DNA of 64,000 bases from Pseudomonadota bacterium (GTDB lineage Bacteria; Pseudomonadota; Alphaproteobacteria; Sneathiellales; Sneathiellaceae), in the NCBI GenBank assembly GCA_024743055.1, contig JANSXH010000009.1, positions 62,001-126,000 of the forward strand. Direction: 5' to 3'. Below the pieces are notes generated by a model. It did not search any database, was not told where the DNA came from, and saw nothing but the letters and a program-made list of their open reading frames with translations. The position numbers were made by a program, and so were the translations under genes. Positions 54,676 through 62,575 of this stretch are shown here, in pieces; position 1 is the stretch's first letter, and the number at the start of each line of letters is the position of its first letter.

Positions 54676-54984
54676 CGGCGGCGGCCCTTTCTTTTGCTGT
54701 CGCTTTAACAGATAAAGTCTGAACAATCGTTCTACTCCCCAGCTTGCCAGGAAGAATAAAACGACGTTTGACAGGGTCACAATGATTAGTTCGAACCCTA
54801 GGGCGCTATCGCCAGTCTCTAAACCGATGTAATATTGGAAGAGAAGAATTGTTAGGATGCCAGCTCCGGCCAACAAGCCGACAAATAGCCGAACCCGGCC
54901 ATCCGTCCATGGGATCGCCATTAAACATAAAAAGGAAACGGCCTGGAAGGCCGCACCCCAAAGATCAATCCCGAGATTTGACAT
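54664..54984 (-). CDS. Small hypothetical membrane protein
   Basis: A 106-residue protein with three predicted membrane helices (about 10-24, 32-50, 63-83) and a basic tail [12 protein letters not shown]. No family is recognised. Its start codon shares one base with the stop of the TetR gene (TGATG), so it is translated behind it. It may be a target or partner of that regulator, as small membrane proteins often are; this is inference. Confidence 0.6.
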   Translation of the reverse strand: MSNLGIDLWGAAFQAVSFLCLMAIPWTDGRVRLFVGLLAGAGILTILLFQYYIGLETGDSALGFELIIVTLSNVVLFFLASWGVERLFRLYLLKRQQKKGPPPSGS

Positions 54985-55565
54985 CAGGCATCGAGGACGG
55001 TCAGGGCCACGTCAACCATTGGACGCAGGACTTCCTCTTCTGGTGTGACTTTGCCAACGACCCGAATACCTTGCATAACGCCGATAAAGAAGGAGGCCAG
55101 GCTGGCTGAATCCCGTTTGGATTTAAACACGCCTTCTTTCTGTCCGCGGGCAATCAGATCTCGAAATCCATCCTCCATATCTTCGAAGAAGATTTTGATA
55201 CGCTCTGCACATTCATCATCGCGGGAGGAAAGCTCTACCGCGGAATTAGTCATGAAGCATCCTCGACGCGCCGGATCTGCCACCTGTTTCTGCATGAACA
55301 CATACATGAATTTCGTCAGGATCTCCCGCGGATCACCGGGCTGGCGCAAGGTTTCGATCCTGAGCTGAGAGCCTTGGCCGTAGCGGTCCAACGCCTCCAA
55401 AAACAGCTTATGCTTATCGCCGAAAGTATCATAGAGACTGCCGCGATTGATCCCCATGCAATCCACCAGGTCCTGCACGGACGTCGCTTCATAGCCCTTG
55501 GCCCAGAAAGCACCGATGGCTTTTTCCAGCGCTTCCTCTCGATTAAAGCATTTTGTTCTTGGCAT
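54984..55565 (-). CDS. TetR-family transcriptional regulator
   Basis: A 193-residue regulator. The N-terminal helix-turn-helix is ATSVQDLVDCMGINRGSLYDTFGDKHKLF (AcrR/TetR pattern; 25-52), after KTKCFNREEALEKAIGAFWAKGYE-like start. The C-terminal domain fits the TetR_C_16-type fold with QVADPARRGCFMTNSAVEL. The ligand is unknown. It is upstream of and overlaps the small membrane protein gene. The 57 bases before the convergent SDR gene show no obvious operator. Confidence 0.87.
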   Translation of the reverse strand: MPRTKCFNREEALEKAIGAFWAKGYEATSVQDLVDCMGINRGSLYDTFGDKHKLFLEALDRYGQGSQLRIETLRQPGDPREILTKFMYVFMQKQVADPARRGCFMTNSAVELSSRDDECAERIKIFFEDMEDGFRDLIARGQKEGVFKSKRDSASLASFFIGVMQGIRVVGKVTPEEEVLRPMVDVALTVLDA

Positions 55566-55622
55566 TTCCTGTCCAATATACCCAAATACAGCCGCCCAGC
55601 CCTTGTATATACGTAAAAAACG

Positions 55623-56471
55623 TTAAAGCAAAGCAGCCAAACCTTCCTTATATGTGGGATATTTCAGCGAAATCCCAAGCTCTGACTTAATTTTTTCGTT
55701 TTTAACCCGCTTGCTGTCAGCATAAAAACTGCGTGCCATGGGTGACAAATCAGCGGTTTCAAAGTCTTGTAGCGGCGGCGGCGTTACATTCAATAGCTCT
55801 GCCGCATAGGTGACTACTTCTTGAGGCGGCGCCGGCAGATCATCGGCGATATTATAAATTTCGCCGGGCTTCGGTTTTTCCATGGAAGCGACAAGAATGG
55901 CAGCCAGATCCGCCACATGGATCCGCGAAAAGATTTGCCCTGGTTTGTCAATACGGCGAGCTTTGCCGGATTTCAGTGAGACAAGCTGATTACGGCCTGG
56001 ACCATATATTCCGGGTAGCCGAAAAATATGTACGGGTAAATCTCGAGTCTGAAAGAGGGTGAACCAATCCGCTTCAGCGTTCGCCCGGCGCGTGCCTCTT
56101 GGCCCTGACGGAGTGACTGCAGTCTGCTCATCAATCCAGGCACCTTGATGATCTCCATAAACACCTGTTGTCGACAAATACCCTACCCATTTCAACTTTG
56201 GCAACGCGCATATCTGCTCGGCCATGACATCATGGATGGGATCCCCTATTTCGTCAGGCGGAATGGATAGAAGGACATGAGTGACCTCCTTCGCAATATC
56301 ACCAAAATCCTGAACCGGGCAATCCCGGCGAAACGGAAATAGAGCAAGAGAGTCGTTTGACGCCTCCCTTTCAGGATTACGACCCGTTCCCATGATCTTC
56401 ATTTCCGGAAAATCATGAGCAATCTGACGGGCCGTAAATCCCAAACCGAAACAGAATAAGGAATTCGACAT
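55623..56471 (-). CDS. NAD(P)-dependent epimerase/SDR-family protein (YeeZ-like)
   Basis: A 282-residue extended SDR. The nucleotide-binding start is degenerate, LFCFGLGFTARQIA, with GxGxxA instead of GxxGxxG. Then come VLLSIPPDE, VGYLSTTGVYGDHQGAWIDE (catalytic Ser and Tyr region) and IFRLPGIYGPGRNQL. YeeZ-type proteins of this family are of unknown substrate. It lies eight bases after the SIMPL gene on the same strand. Confidence 0.82.
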   Translation of the reverse strand: MSNSLFCFGLGFTARQIAHDFPEMKIMGTGRNPEREASNDSLALFPFRRDCPVQDFGDIAKEVTHVLLSIPPDEIGDPIHDVMAEQICALPKLKWVGYLSTTGVYGDHQGAWIDEQTAVTPSGPRGTRRANAEADWFTLFQTRDLPVHIFRLPGIYGPGRNQLVSLKSGKARRIDKPGQIFSRIHVADLAAILVASMEKPKPGEIYNIADDLPAPPQEVVTYAAELLNVTPPPLQDFETADLSPMARSFYADSKRVKNEKIKSELGISLKYPTYKEGLAALL

Positions 56472-56478
56472 TCAGGTC

Positions 56479-57198
56479 CTACTGTGCTGGCAGTGGCACA
56501 GCTCGACCAAGCACAACCTGGGCCGACAAAGACTGATTAACGGAAACTACCAGCTGGGCACCGCCCCCACTGCCGGCTTCGTCCGCTTGGGATTTCACCA
56601 TCATGGTTTGGGCCCTCATATTCTCCATCCTTGGCGCCGCATATTGCTGGACGAAATCCACTTTCTGGACATGGTAATCTGAGCCCGGCAGGACAGCATT
56701 CAGCCGCTCTACCTCGGCAACTGCCTGCTTGTAAATGTCCGAACGCAGATCAGCACGTAGCTTTTCAAACTCGGCAAGGGACGGCGTAAAGTCGACAAAT
56801 GAAATTCCAACCTTGTACCCCGGGCTACTGGCGGATTTGGCCCGGTCCTGCAGGCCTGGCAGAAGTGATTCATGGACCCGTGCTTCAGCTGTGACATACC
56901 ATCTGTTTAAGCCGGTCTGGTCAAGACGCTGATTAGAAGAGGTTACGCGCCATTCTGCGTCCTTGGCCAAAGATACAAGTGAGTCGTCGATGCGCTTCTT
57001 CAGTTCCTCAGGTGTTTCTTGCTGCTGAACAAGGTCCACGAAAACTGAGACTTTCGCAGTATCGGTCTGGACCCAGCCTTCAGTCGTCAAGTTCAGAACT
57101 ACCTGATCGTGCATCATCCGCTGGCCTTTCGGCATTTCCGCCGAGGCAAGGGGTATCAGGCAAAGAAACGCGATCGTCGCGACTACAAGTCTATTCAT
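56479..57198 (-). CDS. SIMPL domain-like exported protein
   Basis: A 239-residue protein from the ATG at 57198. A signal peptide ends near residue 20 (LIPLASAEM). The central part is beta-alpha with VVLNLTTEGWVQTDTAKVSV and ADLRSDIYKQAVAEVERLNAVL, and resembles the SIMPL/DUF541 fold but is weaker at the typical start. The function is unknown. It is co-oriented with the SDR gene. Confidence 0.6.
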   Translation of the reverse strand: MNRLVVATIAFLCLIPLASAEMPKGQRMMHDQVVLNLTTEGWVQTDTAKVSVFVDLVQQQETPEELKKRIDDSLVSLAKDAEWRVTSSNQRLDQTGLNRWYVTAEARVHESLLPGLQDRAKSASSPGYKVGISFVDFTPSLAEFEKLRADLRSDIYKQAVAEVERLNAVLPGSDYHVQKVDFVQQYAAPRMENMRAQTMMVKSQADEAGSGGGAQLVVSVNQSLSAQVVLGRAVPLPAQ

Positions 57199-57340
57199 TT
57201 CAGATCTCCATACAATTATGATTGTTCTTTGCCATCTAGGTCGCAATCTCGACTAATTTAAGGCAAGTTACCTGTTGATCAAGGCTATATAATACTCTAT
57301 CGCCCAACTATTGCCCTGATCAAATGAATAAAGTCATTCA

Positions 57341-58153
57341 ATGAACTGCTCTAATCATAGCAAACGAAAATCGTTATTGTTTCTGGCTGGGAAGGCTTTG
57401 ATCAGACTTGCCGCCGTCATTTCTGTAGCTGCAGTCCCCATCGTTTTTTCCGCGTCTGCCCAGCAGCGGGACGAGCAGGCTGAATATCAGGCTTGCTTGA
57501 CCCTAACCAAGCGAGAGCCAGAAATGGCGTTTGAGTCAGCCCTTGCCTGGAAAGGCGAAGGCGGTGGGTATCCGGCCCGCCATTGCGAAGCCCTGGCCCT
57601 CGTCGCCCTCAAGAAATATCATATCGCCGCGCCGCGTCTGGAAGAGCTGGCTGAGGATATGGCGAACGACGGCTCTCCCCTTGCTATTGCAATCCTGTCC
57701 CAAGCTGCCAATGTTTGGCTTTTAGAGGGCGATGCGTCCCGAGGATACTTTGTGGCTTCCGCCGGTCTTGATATAGATCCAGACAATGTCGACCTTCTAA
57801 TTGATAGAAGCCGCATGTCTGCCAAGCTTGAAGACTATCAGGCCGCTCGCACCGATTTGGATCGGGCCTTGCAGGTTGATCCGTCGCGGACGGATGCAAT
57901 GACTTTTCGCGCCGCCGCCTGGCGCCAGCTTGGTAATAATGAGCGCGCCTTGGAAGATGTAGAATTGGCCTTATCTCTGACACCAGATCTTCCAGACGCC
58001 CTGATAGAGCGGGGAATTCTCTACCGCCAAACCGGACGGAAAGACCTTGCGCGGAAGGACTGGATGAAAGTTTTGGACCTGTCGCCCTATAGCGTTGCTG
58101 GAGACACAGCTCGCATCAATCTGGAAAATCTTGATGTCAATAAAGACAAATAA
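57341..58153 (+). CDS. TPR-repeat exported protein
   Basis: A 270-residue protein with a basic N-terminus and a membrane or signal segment (about 15-40, VISVAAVPIVFSASAQ). Several TPR units follow, clearest at ASAGLDIDPDNVDLLIDRS, ARTDLDRALQVDPSRTDAMT and ALEDVELALSLTPDLPDALIE. The TPR scaffold suggests protein-protein contacts in the periplasm. The partner is unknown. It converges with comM after nine bases. Confidence 0.82.
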   Translation: MNCSNHSKRKSLLFLAGKALIRLAAVISVAAVPIVFSASAQQRDEQAEYQACLTLTKREPEMAFESALAWKGEGGGYPARHCEALALVALKKYHIAAPRLEELAEDMANDGSPLAIAILSQAANVWLLEGDASRGYFVASAGLDIDPDNVDLLIDRSRMSAKLEDYQAARTDLDRALQVDPSRTDAMTFRAAAWRQLGNNERALEDVELALSLTPDLPDALIERGILYRQTGRKDLARKDWMKVLDLSPYSVAGDTARINLENLDVNKDK

Positions 58154-58162
58154 GCCAATCCT

Positions 58163-59683
58163 CTACCCTGATGCCAATCGACGACGGTACTCAAGTGCTT
58201 CTGCAATATGAATATGCCGGACATTGTCGCTTTCCTCTAAGTCAGCCAGTGTCCGCGCGACCTTGAGAACGCGATGATATCCTCTCGCCGACATGTTCAG
58301 CTTACCGACCGCGTCAGTTAGCAATGCCTTCGCCCGAGCGTCAAGAAGGACGGCCTTTTCCAGCAGCTCCCCTTCAATATCGGAGTTTGTTCGCAAGACT
58401 TGGGGATAGTCTGCATCGGCATATCGCCTTTGCTGAACAGTCCTGGCCTTGGCAATTCTCCGAGCAACTTCTTCAGTTGTTTCACAAGAGACCGGTAAGG
58501 TTAGATCCCGCGCAGAAACTGCAGGGACGTCTATATGAATATCAATGCGGTCCAACATGGGACCCGAAATCTTCGATCGATAATCAATGGCACATTTGGG
58601 CGCCCGGGCACAGGCTTGAGCAGGATCATCTAGATGTCCGCATCTGCATGGGTTCATAGCAGCAATCAACTGCATCCTTGCAGGATAAGTCACATGCATG
58701 TTGGCCCGAGCAACAACAGCCTTGCCTATTTCGACCGGCTGCCGCAGAGATTCAAGAACCTGACGATTAAATTCCGGCAACTCGTCCAGGAAGAGAACGC
58801 CAAGATGTGCAAGCGATACTTCCCCCGGTTTTGCCGACCGCCCGCCACCGACCATCGCAGCGACCGATGCGGAATGATGCGGATCGCGGAAGGGTCGTTG
58901 GCGTGAAAGCTTGCCGGCTTTCATATTGCCGGAAATACTCGCAATCATATTGACCTCTAGCGCTTCAGAAGCATCAAGTGGCGGCAGCAATCCGGGAAGC
59001 CGGGCCGCGAGCATGGACTTTCCAGACCCGGGTGGCCCTGTCATCAACAGGTTGTGTCCTCCCGCCGCCGCCACTTCTAGCGCCCGCTTCGCCGATTCCT
59101 GCCCTTTTATGTCTTCCAGCCTCAACACTGTTTTCGTGTCTTCGATATCACCTTGCTTGGGTGGTGTGAGTACTTGCGTTCCCTTGAAATGATTGATGAG
59201 GGCCAGCAAGCTTCCCGGATTTAGTATCTCAATATCACCTGCCCAGGCAGCCTCCGACCCAGAATCTCGTGGACAGATGAGGGCGCGCGCTTTCGCTACC
59301 GCGTCAACTGCAGCCGGCAAAATGCCGGCAACTGCATTGCAACTTCCATCCAGAGACAGCTCTCCTAGGACACTAAAGCCTTGCAGCTCCTCTACCGGCA
59401 ATATTTCCATGGCCGCAAGGATTCCCAGAGCAATTGGTAGATCATAGTGAGCCCCTTCCTTTGGCATATCTGCAGGTGCCAGATTGACGGTGATGCGCTT
59501 CGGCGGGAGGCCAACGCCAAGAGAGGTCAAAGCTGCCCTGACCCGTTCCTTGCTCTCCGCAATCGATTTATCGGGGAGTCCCACAATTGTGAAAGCCGGC
59601 AATCCGGAGGCCATCAAGACTTGTACATCCACGTCATGGACGTCCAATCCATGAAAGGCCACGGTTTTTATGACAGCCTGCAT
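58163..59683 (-). CDS. YifB/ComM-family Mg-chelatase-like ATPase
   Basis: A 506-residue AAA+ protein. The N-terminal YifB domain has GLPAFTIVGLPDKSIAESKE and GLPPKRITVNLAPADMPKEG. Walker A is LLMTGPPGSGKSMLAARLPG, Walker B is VLFLDELPEFNRQVLESLRQ, and a C-terminal Mg-chelatase-related helical domain ends with YHRVLKVARTLADLEES. ComM acts in homologous recombination of transformed DNA as a helicase. No other competence genes lie here. Confidence 0.9.
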   Translation of the reverse strand: MQAVIKTVAFHGLDVHDVDVQVLMASGLPAFTIVGLPDKSIAESKERVRAALTSLGVGLPPKRITVNLAPADMPKEGAHYDLPIALGILAAMEILPVEELQGFSVLGELSLDGSCNAVAGILPAAVDAVAKARALICPRDSGSEAAWAGDIEILNPGSLLALINHFKGTQVLTPPKQGDIEDTKTVLRLEDIKGQESAKRALEVAAAGGHNLLMTGPPGSGKSMLAARLPGLLPPLDASEALEVNMIASISGNMKAGKLSRQRPFRDPHHSASVAAMVGGGRSAKPGEVSLAHLGVLFLDELPEFNRQVLESLRQPVEIGKAVVARANMHVTYPARMQLIAAMNPCRCGHLDDPAQACARAPKCAIDYRSKISGPMLDRIDIHIDVPAVSARDLTLPVSCETTEEVARRIAKARTVQQRRYADADYPQVLRTNSDIEGELLEKAVLLDARAKALLTDAVGKLNMSARGYHRVLKVARTLADLEESDNVRHIHIAEALEYRRRLASG

Positions 59684-59926
59684 ACCCGCCTTACGAAAAA
59701 TAACATTTACATTAAAACTATTATAGCAAGCGCGATCCGAACACCCAGTGTTTATTCGTCAAAGACAATTAAGGACAAATCTAAATCAAACAGATAAAGC
59801 GTTTGCTTTCTAACCGCGTTAGATAATATTACTTTAGTGTATCGAAAGGTCTTCAATCTGACTTTTCTGTCACTAATAGACATTAGAATAAACAAGTCAC
59901 AGATCTTTTAATTGGGAGCAAGCAGG

Positions 59927-60259
59927 ATGGCCGGAAAATTTGAACTCTACGCAGACAAGGCGGGGGAATTTCGCTTTAGACTTAAAGCCGGAAACGGCGA
60001 AAACGTTGGATCGTCTGAGGGATACAAGGCAAAAGCCAGCGCAGAAAACGGTATTGAGTCAGTGAAGAAAAATGCAGATCTTGCAGAGCGATTTTCGGTT
60101 TTTGAGGGAAAGAACGACAAATGGTACTTTAATCTCAAAGCTGGAAACCACGAGGTTATTCTGACAAGCCAGGGCTATAGCAGCAAGCAAGGTGCGGAAG
60201 CGGGAGCGGAGGCCGTCGCTCGAGCCGCAGACGGGGCCTCGACGGACGATCAAACTTAA
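59927..60259 (+). CDS. DUF1508 (YegP-like) protein
   Basis: A 110-residue protein made of two tandem repeats of the YegP fold: FELYADKAGEFRFRLKAGNG and SEGYKAKASAENGIESVKKN, then FSVFEGKNDKWYFNLKAGNH and SQGYSSKQGAEAGAEAVARA. The start is the ATG at 59927 after GCAGG. A short acidic tail follows. DUF1508 proteins are common and of unknown function. It converges with gshB across a clear terminator. Confidence 0.88.
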   Translation: MAGKFELYADKAGEFRFRLKAGNGENVGSSEGYKAKASAENGIESVKKNADLAERFSVFEGKNDKWYFNLKAGNHEVILTSQGYSSKQGAEAGAEAVARAADGASTDDQT

Positions 60260-60290
60260 ATTTTCAATATTTGAGCTGAACTCACCACAG

Positions 60291-60324
60291 AAAAAGCCGG
60301 CGGGATATCCCTCCGGCTCTTTTT
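60291..60324. terminator. Bidirectional terminator between DUF1508 gene and gshB
   Basis: AGCCGG (60295-60300) pairs with CCGGCT (60313-60318), and the inner GGGATATCCC can extend the stem. A-run before and T-run after fit factor-independent termination on both strands. Confidence 0.82.
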
Positions 60325-60341
60325 ATCAATGTGAATGACTG

Positions 60342-61289
60342 TCAGTTACCGCCAAGCTTGTCTTCAATACAGTCCCAAATACCGGATTCTAGTTTCACGT
60401 TGTCAAATCTATTGATTTCTTGCAAACCTGTAGGTGAGGTCACGTTAATCTCCGTTAGGAAATTGCCAATCACATCAATTCCAACAAAGATCAGTCCTTG
60501 TTCTTTCAGAGCGGGACCAATTTCTTCGCAGATTTCGATTTCCCGTTTGGTCAACTGAGACTTAACAGCCTGCCCTCCCACATGCATGTTGGAGCGCACT
60601 TCCCCTTCTTGAGGAACACGATTGATCGCCCCCACTGGTTCGCCGTCGACTAAAATAATCCTTTTATCGCCTTCGCGAACTTCCGGCAGATATTTCTGTA
60701 CAATCATGGGCTCTCGATAGAATTCCGTAAACATTTCGCACAGGGCGGATAGGTTTTCATCCCCAGGCTTCAGATGAAATACGCCTGCACCGCCGTTGCC
60801 ATACAAAGGTTTGATAATAATATCCTTGTGCTCAGCCCGAAACTCCTTGATTTCTTCAAGGTTTGTAGAAATCAGGGTTGGCGGCAAGATACCGTCAAAG
60901 TGAGTGACAAACAGTTTTTCTGGGGCGTTCCGAACGCTAACAGGGTCGTTGACGACCAAGGTATCAGGATGGACATGCTCCAATAGATGTGTCGCTGTGA
61001 TATATGACATATCAAAGGGCGGGTCCTGGCGCATTAGGACAACATCCATATGGGTGAGGTTGATCCGCTCTATTTCCCCGGCTGAAAAATGATTGCCTTG
61101 CTCCCGACGGACGGAAATAGGGCGGGCAGACGCAATTATCTTTCCATCAGAAAATGACAGGTCTTTTGGGCCATAATGGAAAAGGGAATGGCCCCTGTTC
61201 TGTGCTTCAAGGGCTAGAACAAATGTACTGTCCCCCGCAATATCCACATCCTCAATCGGATCCATTTGAATGGCTACGGCAAGACTCAT
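60342..61289 (-). CDS. gshB: Glutathione synthetase
   Basis: A 315-residue ATP-grasp enzyme. The N-terminal [22 protein letters not shown] and [21 protein letters not shown] belong to bacterial GshB. The ATP-grasp core has [35 protein letters not shown] and [22 protein letters not shown]. It joins glycine to gamma-glutamylcysteine. It is one of the run gshB-BON-yraN on the minus strand. Confidence 0.93.
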   Translation of the reverse strand: MSLAVAIQMDPIEDVDIAGDSTFVLALEAQNRGHSLFHYGPKDLSFSDGKIIASARPISVRREQGNHFSAGEIERINLTHMDVVLMRQDPPFDMSYITATHLLEHVHPDTLVVNDPVSVRNAPEKLFVTHFDGILPPTLISTNLEEIKEFRAEHKDIIIKPLYGNGGAGVFHLKPGDENLSALCEMFTEFYREPMIVQKYLPEVREGDKRIILVDGEPVGAINRVPQEGEVRSNMHVGGQAVKSQLTKREIEICEEIGPALKEQGLIFVGIDVIGNFLTEINVTSPTGLQEINRFDNVKLESGIWDCIEDKLGGN

Positions 61290-61362
61290 GTTTACGCTCT
61301 TTCTATTAGGATCTGGCGCCCGGTGTTATTATTCTAAACGGTTGGATACGAATTTAGTCCGC

Positions 61363-61968
61363 TCAGGCCGTTTTCGGCAAATCTTTCTTGAGTCTTACAT
61401 AGCTGACGATGCGCCTTACTCCAGAAATTTCCTTGGCATGATTTTCAACGCGATCCAGTTCGGCCTGATTTTGGGCGATACCCATTAGATAGACGACGCC
61501 GTTAACCGTCTCGACTGAATAATTGATATTGTAAATCTTCGCATCCCGCAAAAGCTGCAACTTGAGTTTGGTTGTAATGAGACTGTCATCCGCAAAGCTT
61601 CCAACCGACTCACTGTCAGCAACCGTTACCTCGTTATGGACCTCTTTTACTCCGTTGACGCCCCAAATGAGCCGAGAAAGGGTGACCCGGTCTTCAGGTG
61701 TTGGAACTTGTCCTGTGACCAGAACAACACCTTCAATCACTGTTGTTGATGTCTTCGTGAAAAGGGCTTCATTATCCTGGAAAATAGCATTCATAACCCT
61801 GACTTTGATACCAGCGTCATCAACCACCGTTCCAACAGATCTTTCTTCAGCGATCGCTGCCCCACCAACAGCCGCGCCTCCCAAGGCGACAGCAACCGGA
61901 CTGCATCCGTTCAGAATCATACTCGCGAAGATGGCAAAACCCATATAAGCTACTAGTTTCATTTTCAC
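61363..61968 (-). CDS. BON-domain lipoprotein
   Basis: A 201-residue lipoprotein, lipobox MILNGC with Cys22. Two BON domains follow (about 60-110 and 125-190): VVLVTGQVPTPEDRVTLSRL and GVVYLMGIAQNQAELDRVE, related to OsmY and DolP. DolP acts at the outer membrane in envelope stability. It sits between gshB and yraN, a usual place for this gene in alphaproteobacteria. Confidence 0.88.
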   Translation of the reverse strand: MKMKLVAYMGFAIFASMILNGCSPVAVALGGAAVGGAAIAEERSVGTVVDDAGIKVRVMNAIFQDNEALFTKTSTTVIEGVVLVTGQVPTPEDRVTLSRLIWGVNGVKEVHNEVTVADSESVGSFADDSLITTKLKLQLLRDAKIYNINYSVETVNGVVYLMGIAQNQAELDRVENHAKEISGVRRIVSYVRLKKDLPKTA

Positions 61969-62073
61969 TCACCTTTTCTCTATCGGGAATGCAGGACAAC
62001 AACAAACCCTATAATTCAGAACTCGCCGATTATTATAGGCCTAATCAGCTATTGTTAAAGTGTTCAATCGATA

Positions 62074-62424
62074 TTAACGCCAAGCATTCTTAATGTGATG
62101 CGGCAATCTAAAAATAGATGTCACCAACAACGCATCGAAGCGAATATTAAAAGACTCGAATTTTGACTTTTCCATGACAAATGCCTCCATGGCTCTTTTC
62201 ACACGCTGTTTCTGGAATGGACCAATTGAATAGAGAGCATCTATCATCGTTCGCCTGGTTTTTACCTCGATAGCGGCAAGAGTCTTCCCCTTGCTGGCGA
62301 TGATATCGATCTCACCGAAGGGCTTGCGATAGTGACGCGCAATGATGTGATAACCCTTTAGACGTAGATAAGCTGCTGCATATTTCTCGGCCAATTGGCC
62401 ACGCATATGGGCACGCTGCCTCAT
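62074..62424 (-). CDS. yraN: UPF0102 nuclease-fold protein YraN
   Basis: A 116-residue protein (from the ATG at 62424). The restriction-endonuclease-like core has YLRLKGYHIIARHYRKPFGEIDIIA, then LAAIEVKTRRT, with the acidic and lysine catalytic pattern. A TTG at 62496 would add 24 residues of low family similarity; neither start has a strong ribosome site, so the start is uncertain. The role of YraN is unknown. In many relatives rsmI lies between it and the LppC gene, but there is no room for it here. Confidence 0.85.
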   Translation of the reverse strand: MRQRAHMRGQLAEKYAAAYLRLKGYHIIARHYRKPFGEIDIIASKGKTLAAIEVKTRRTMIDALYSIGPFQKQRVKRAMEAFVMEKSKFESFNIRFDALLVTSIFRLPHHIKNAWR

Positions 62425-62575
62425 TTTCTTGAGCTGTTGACTGGATTTTCTTGCCAAATTGTCGCCCCAGTTAAATGTTTCACTTGTCCTAGGCAAACTA
62501 TTTGCTTGCCCGCCACAACACGGTTACCTAATCTCTAGTTATAAAATCTTGTGTCGGTCTAAGGGAATAAGAACA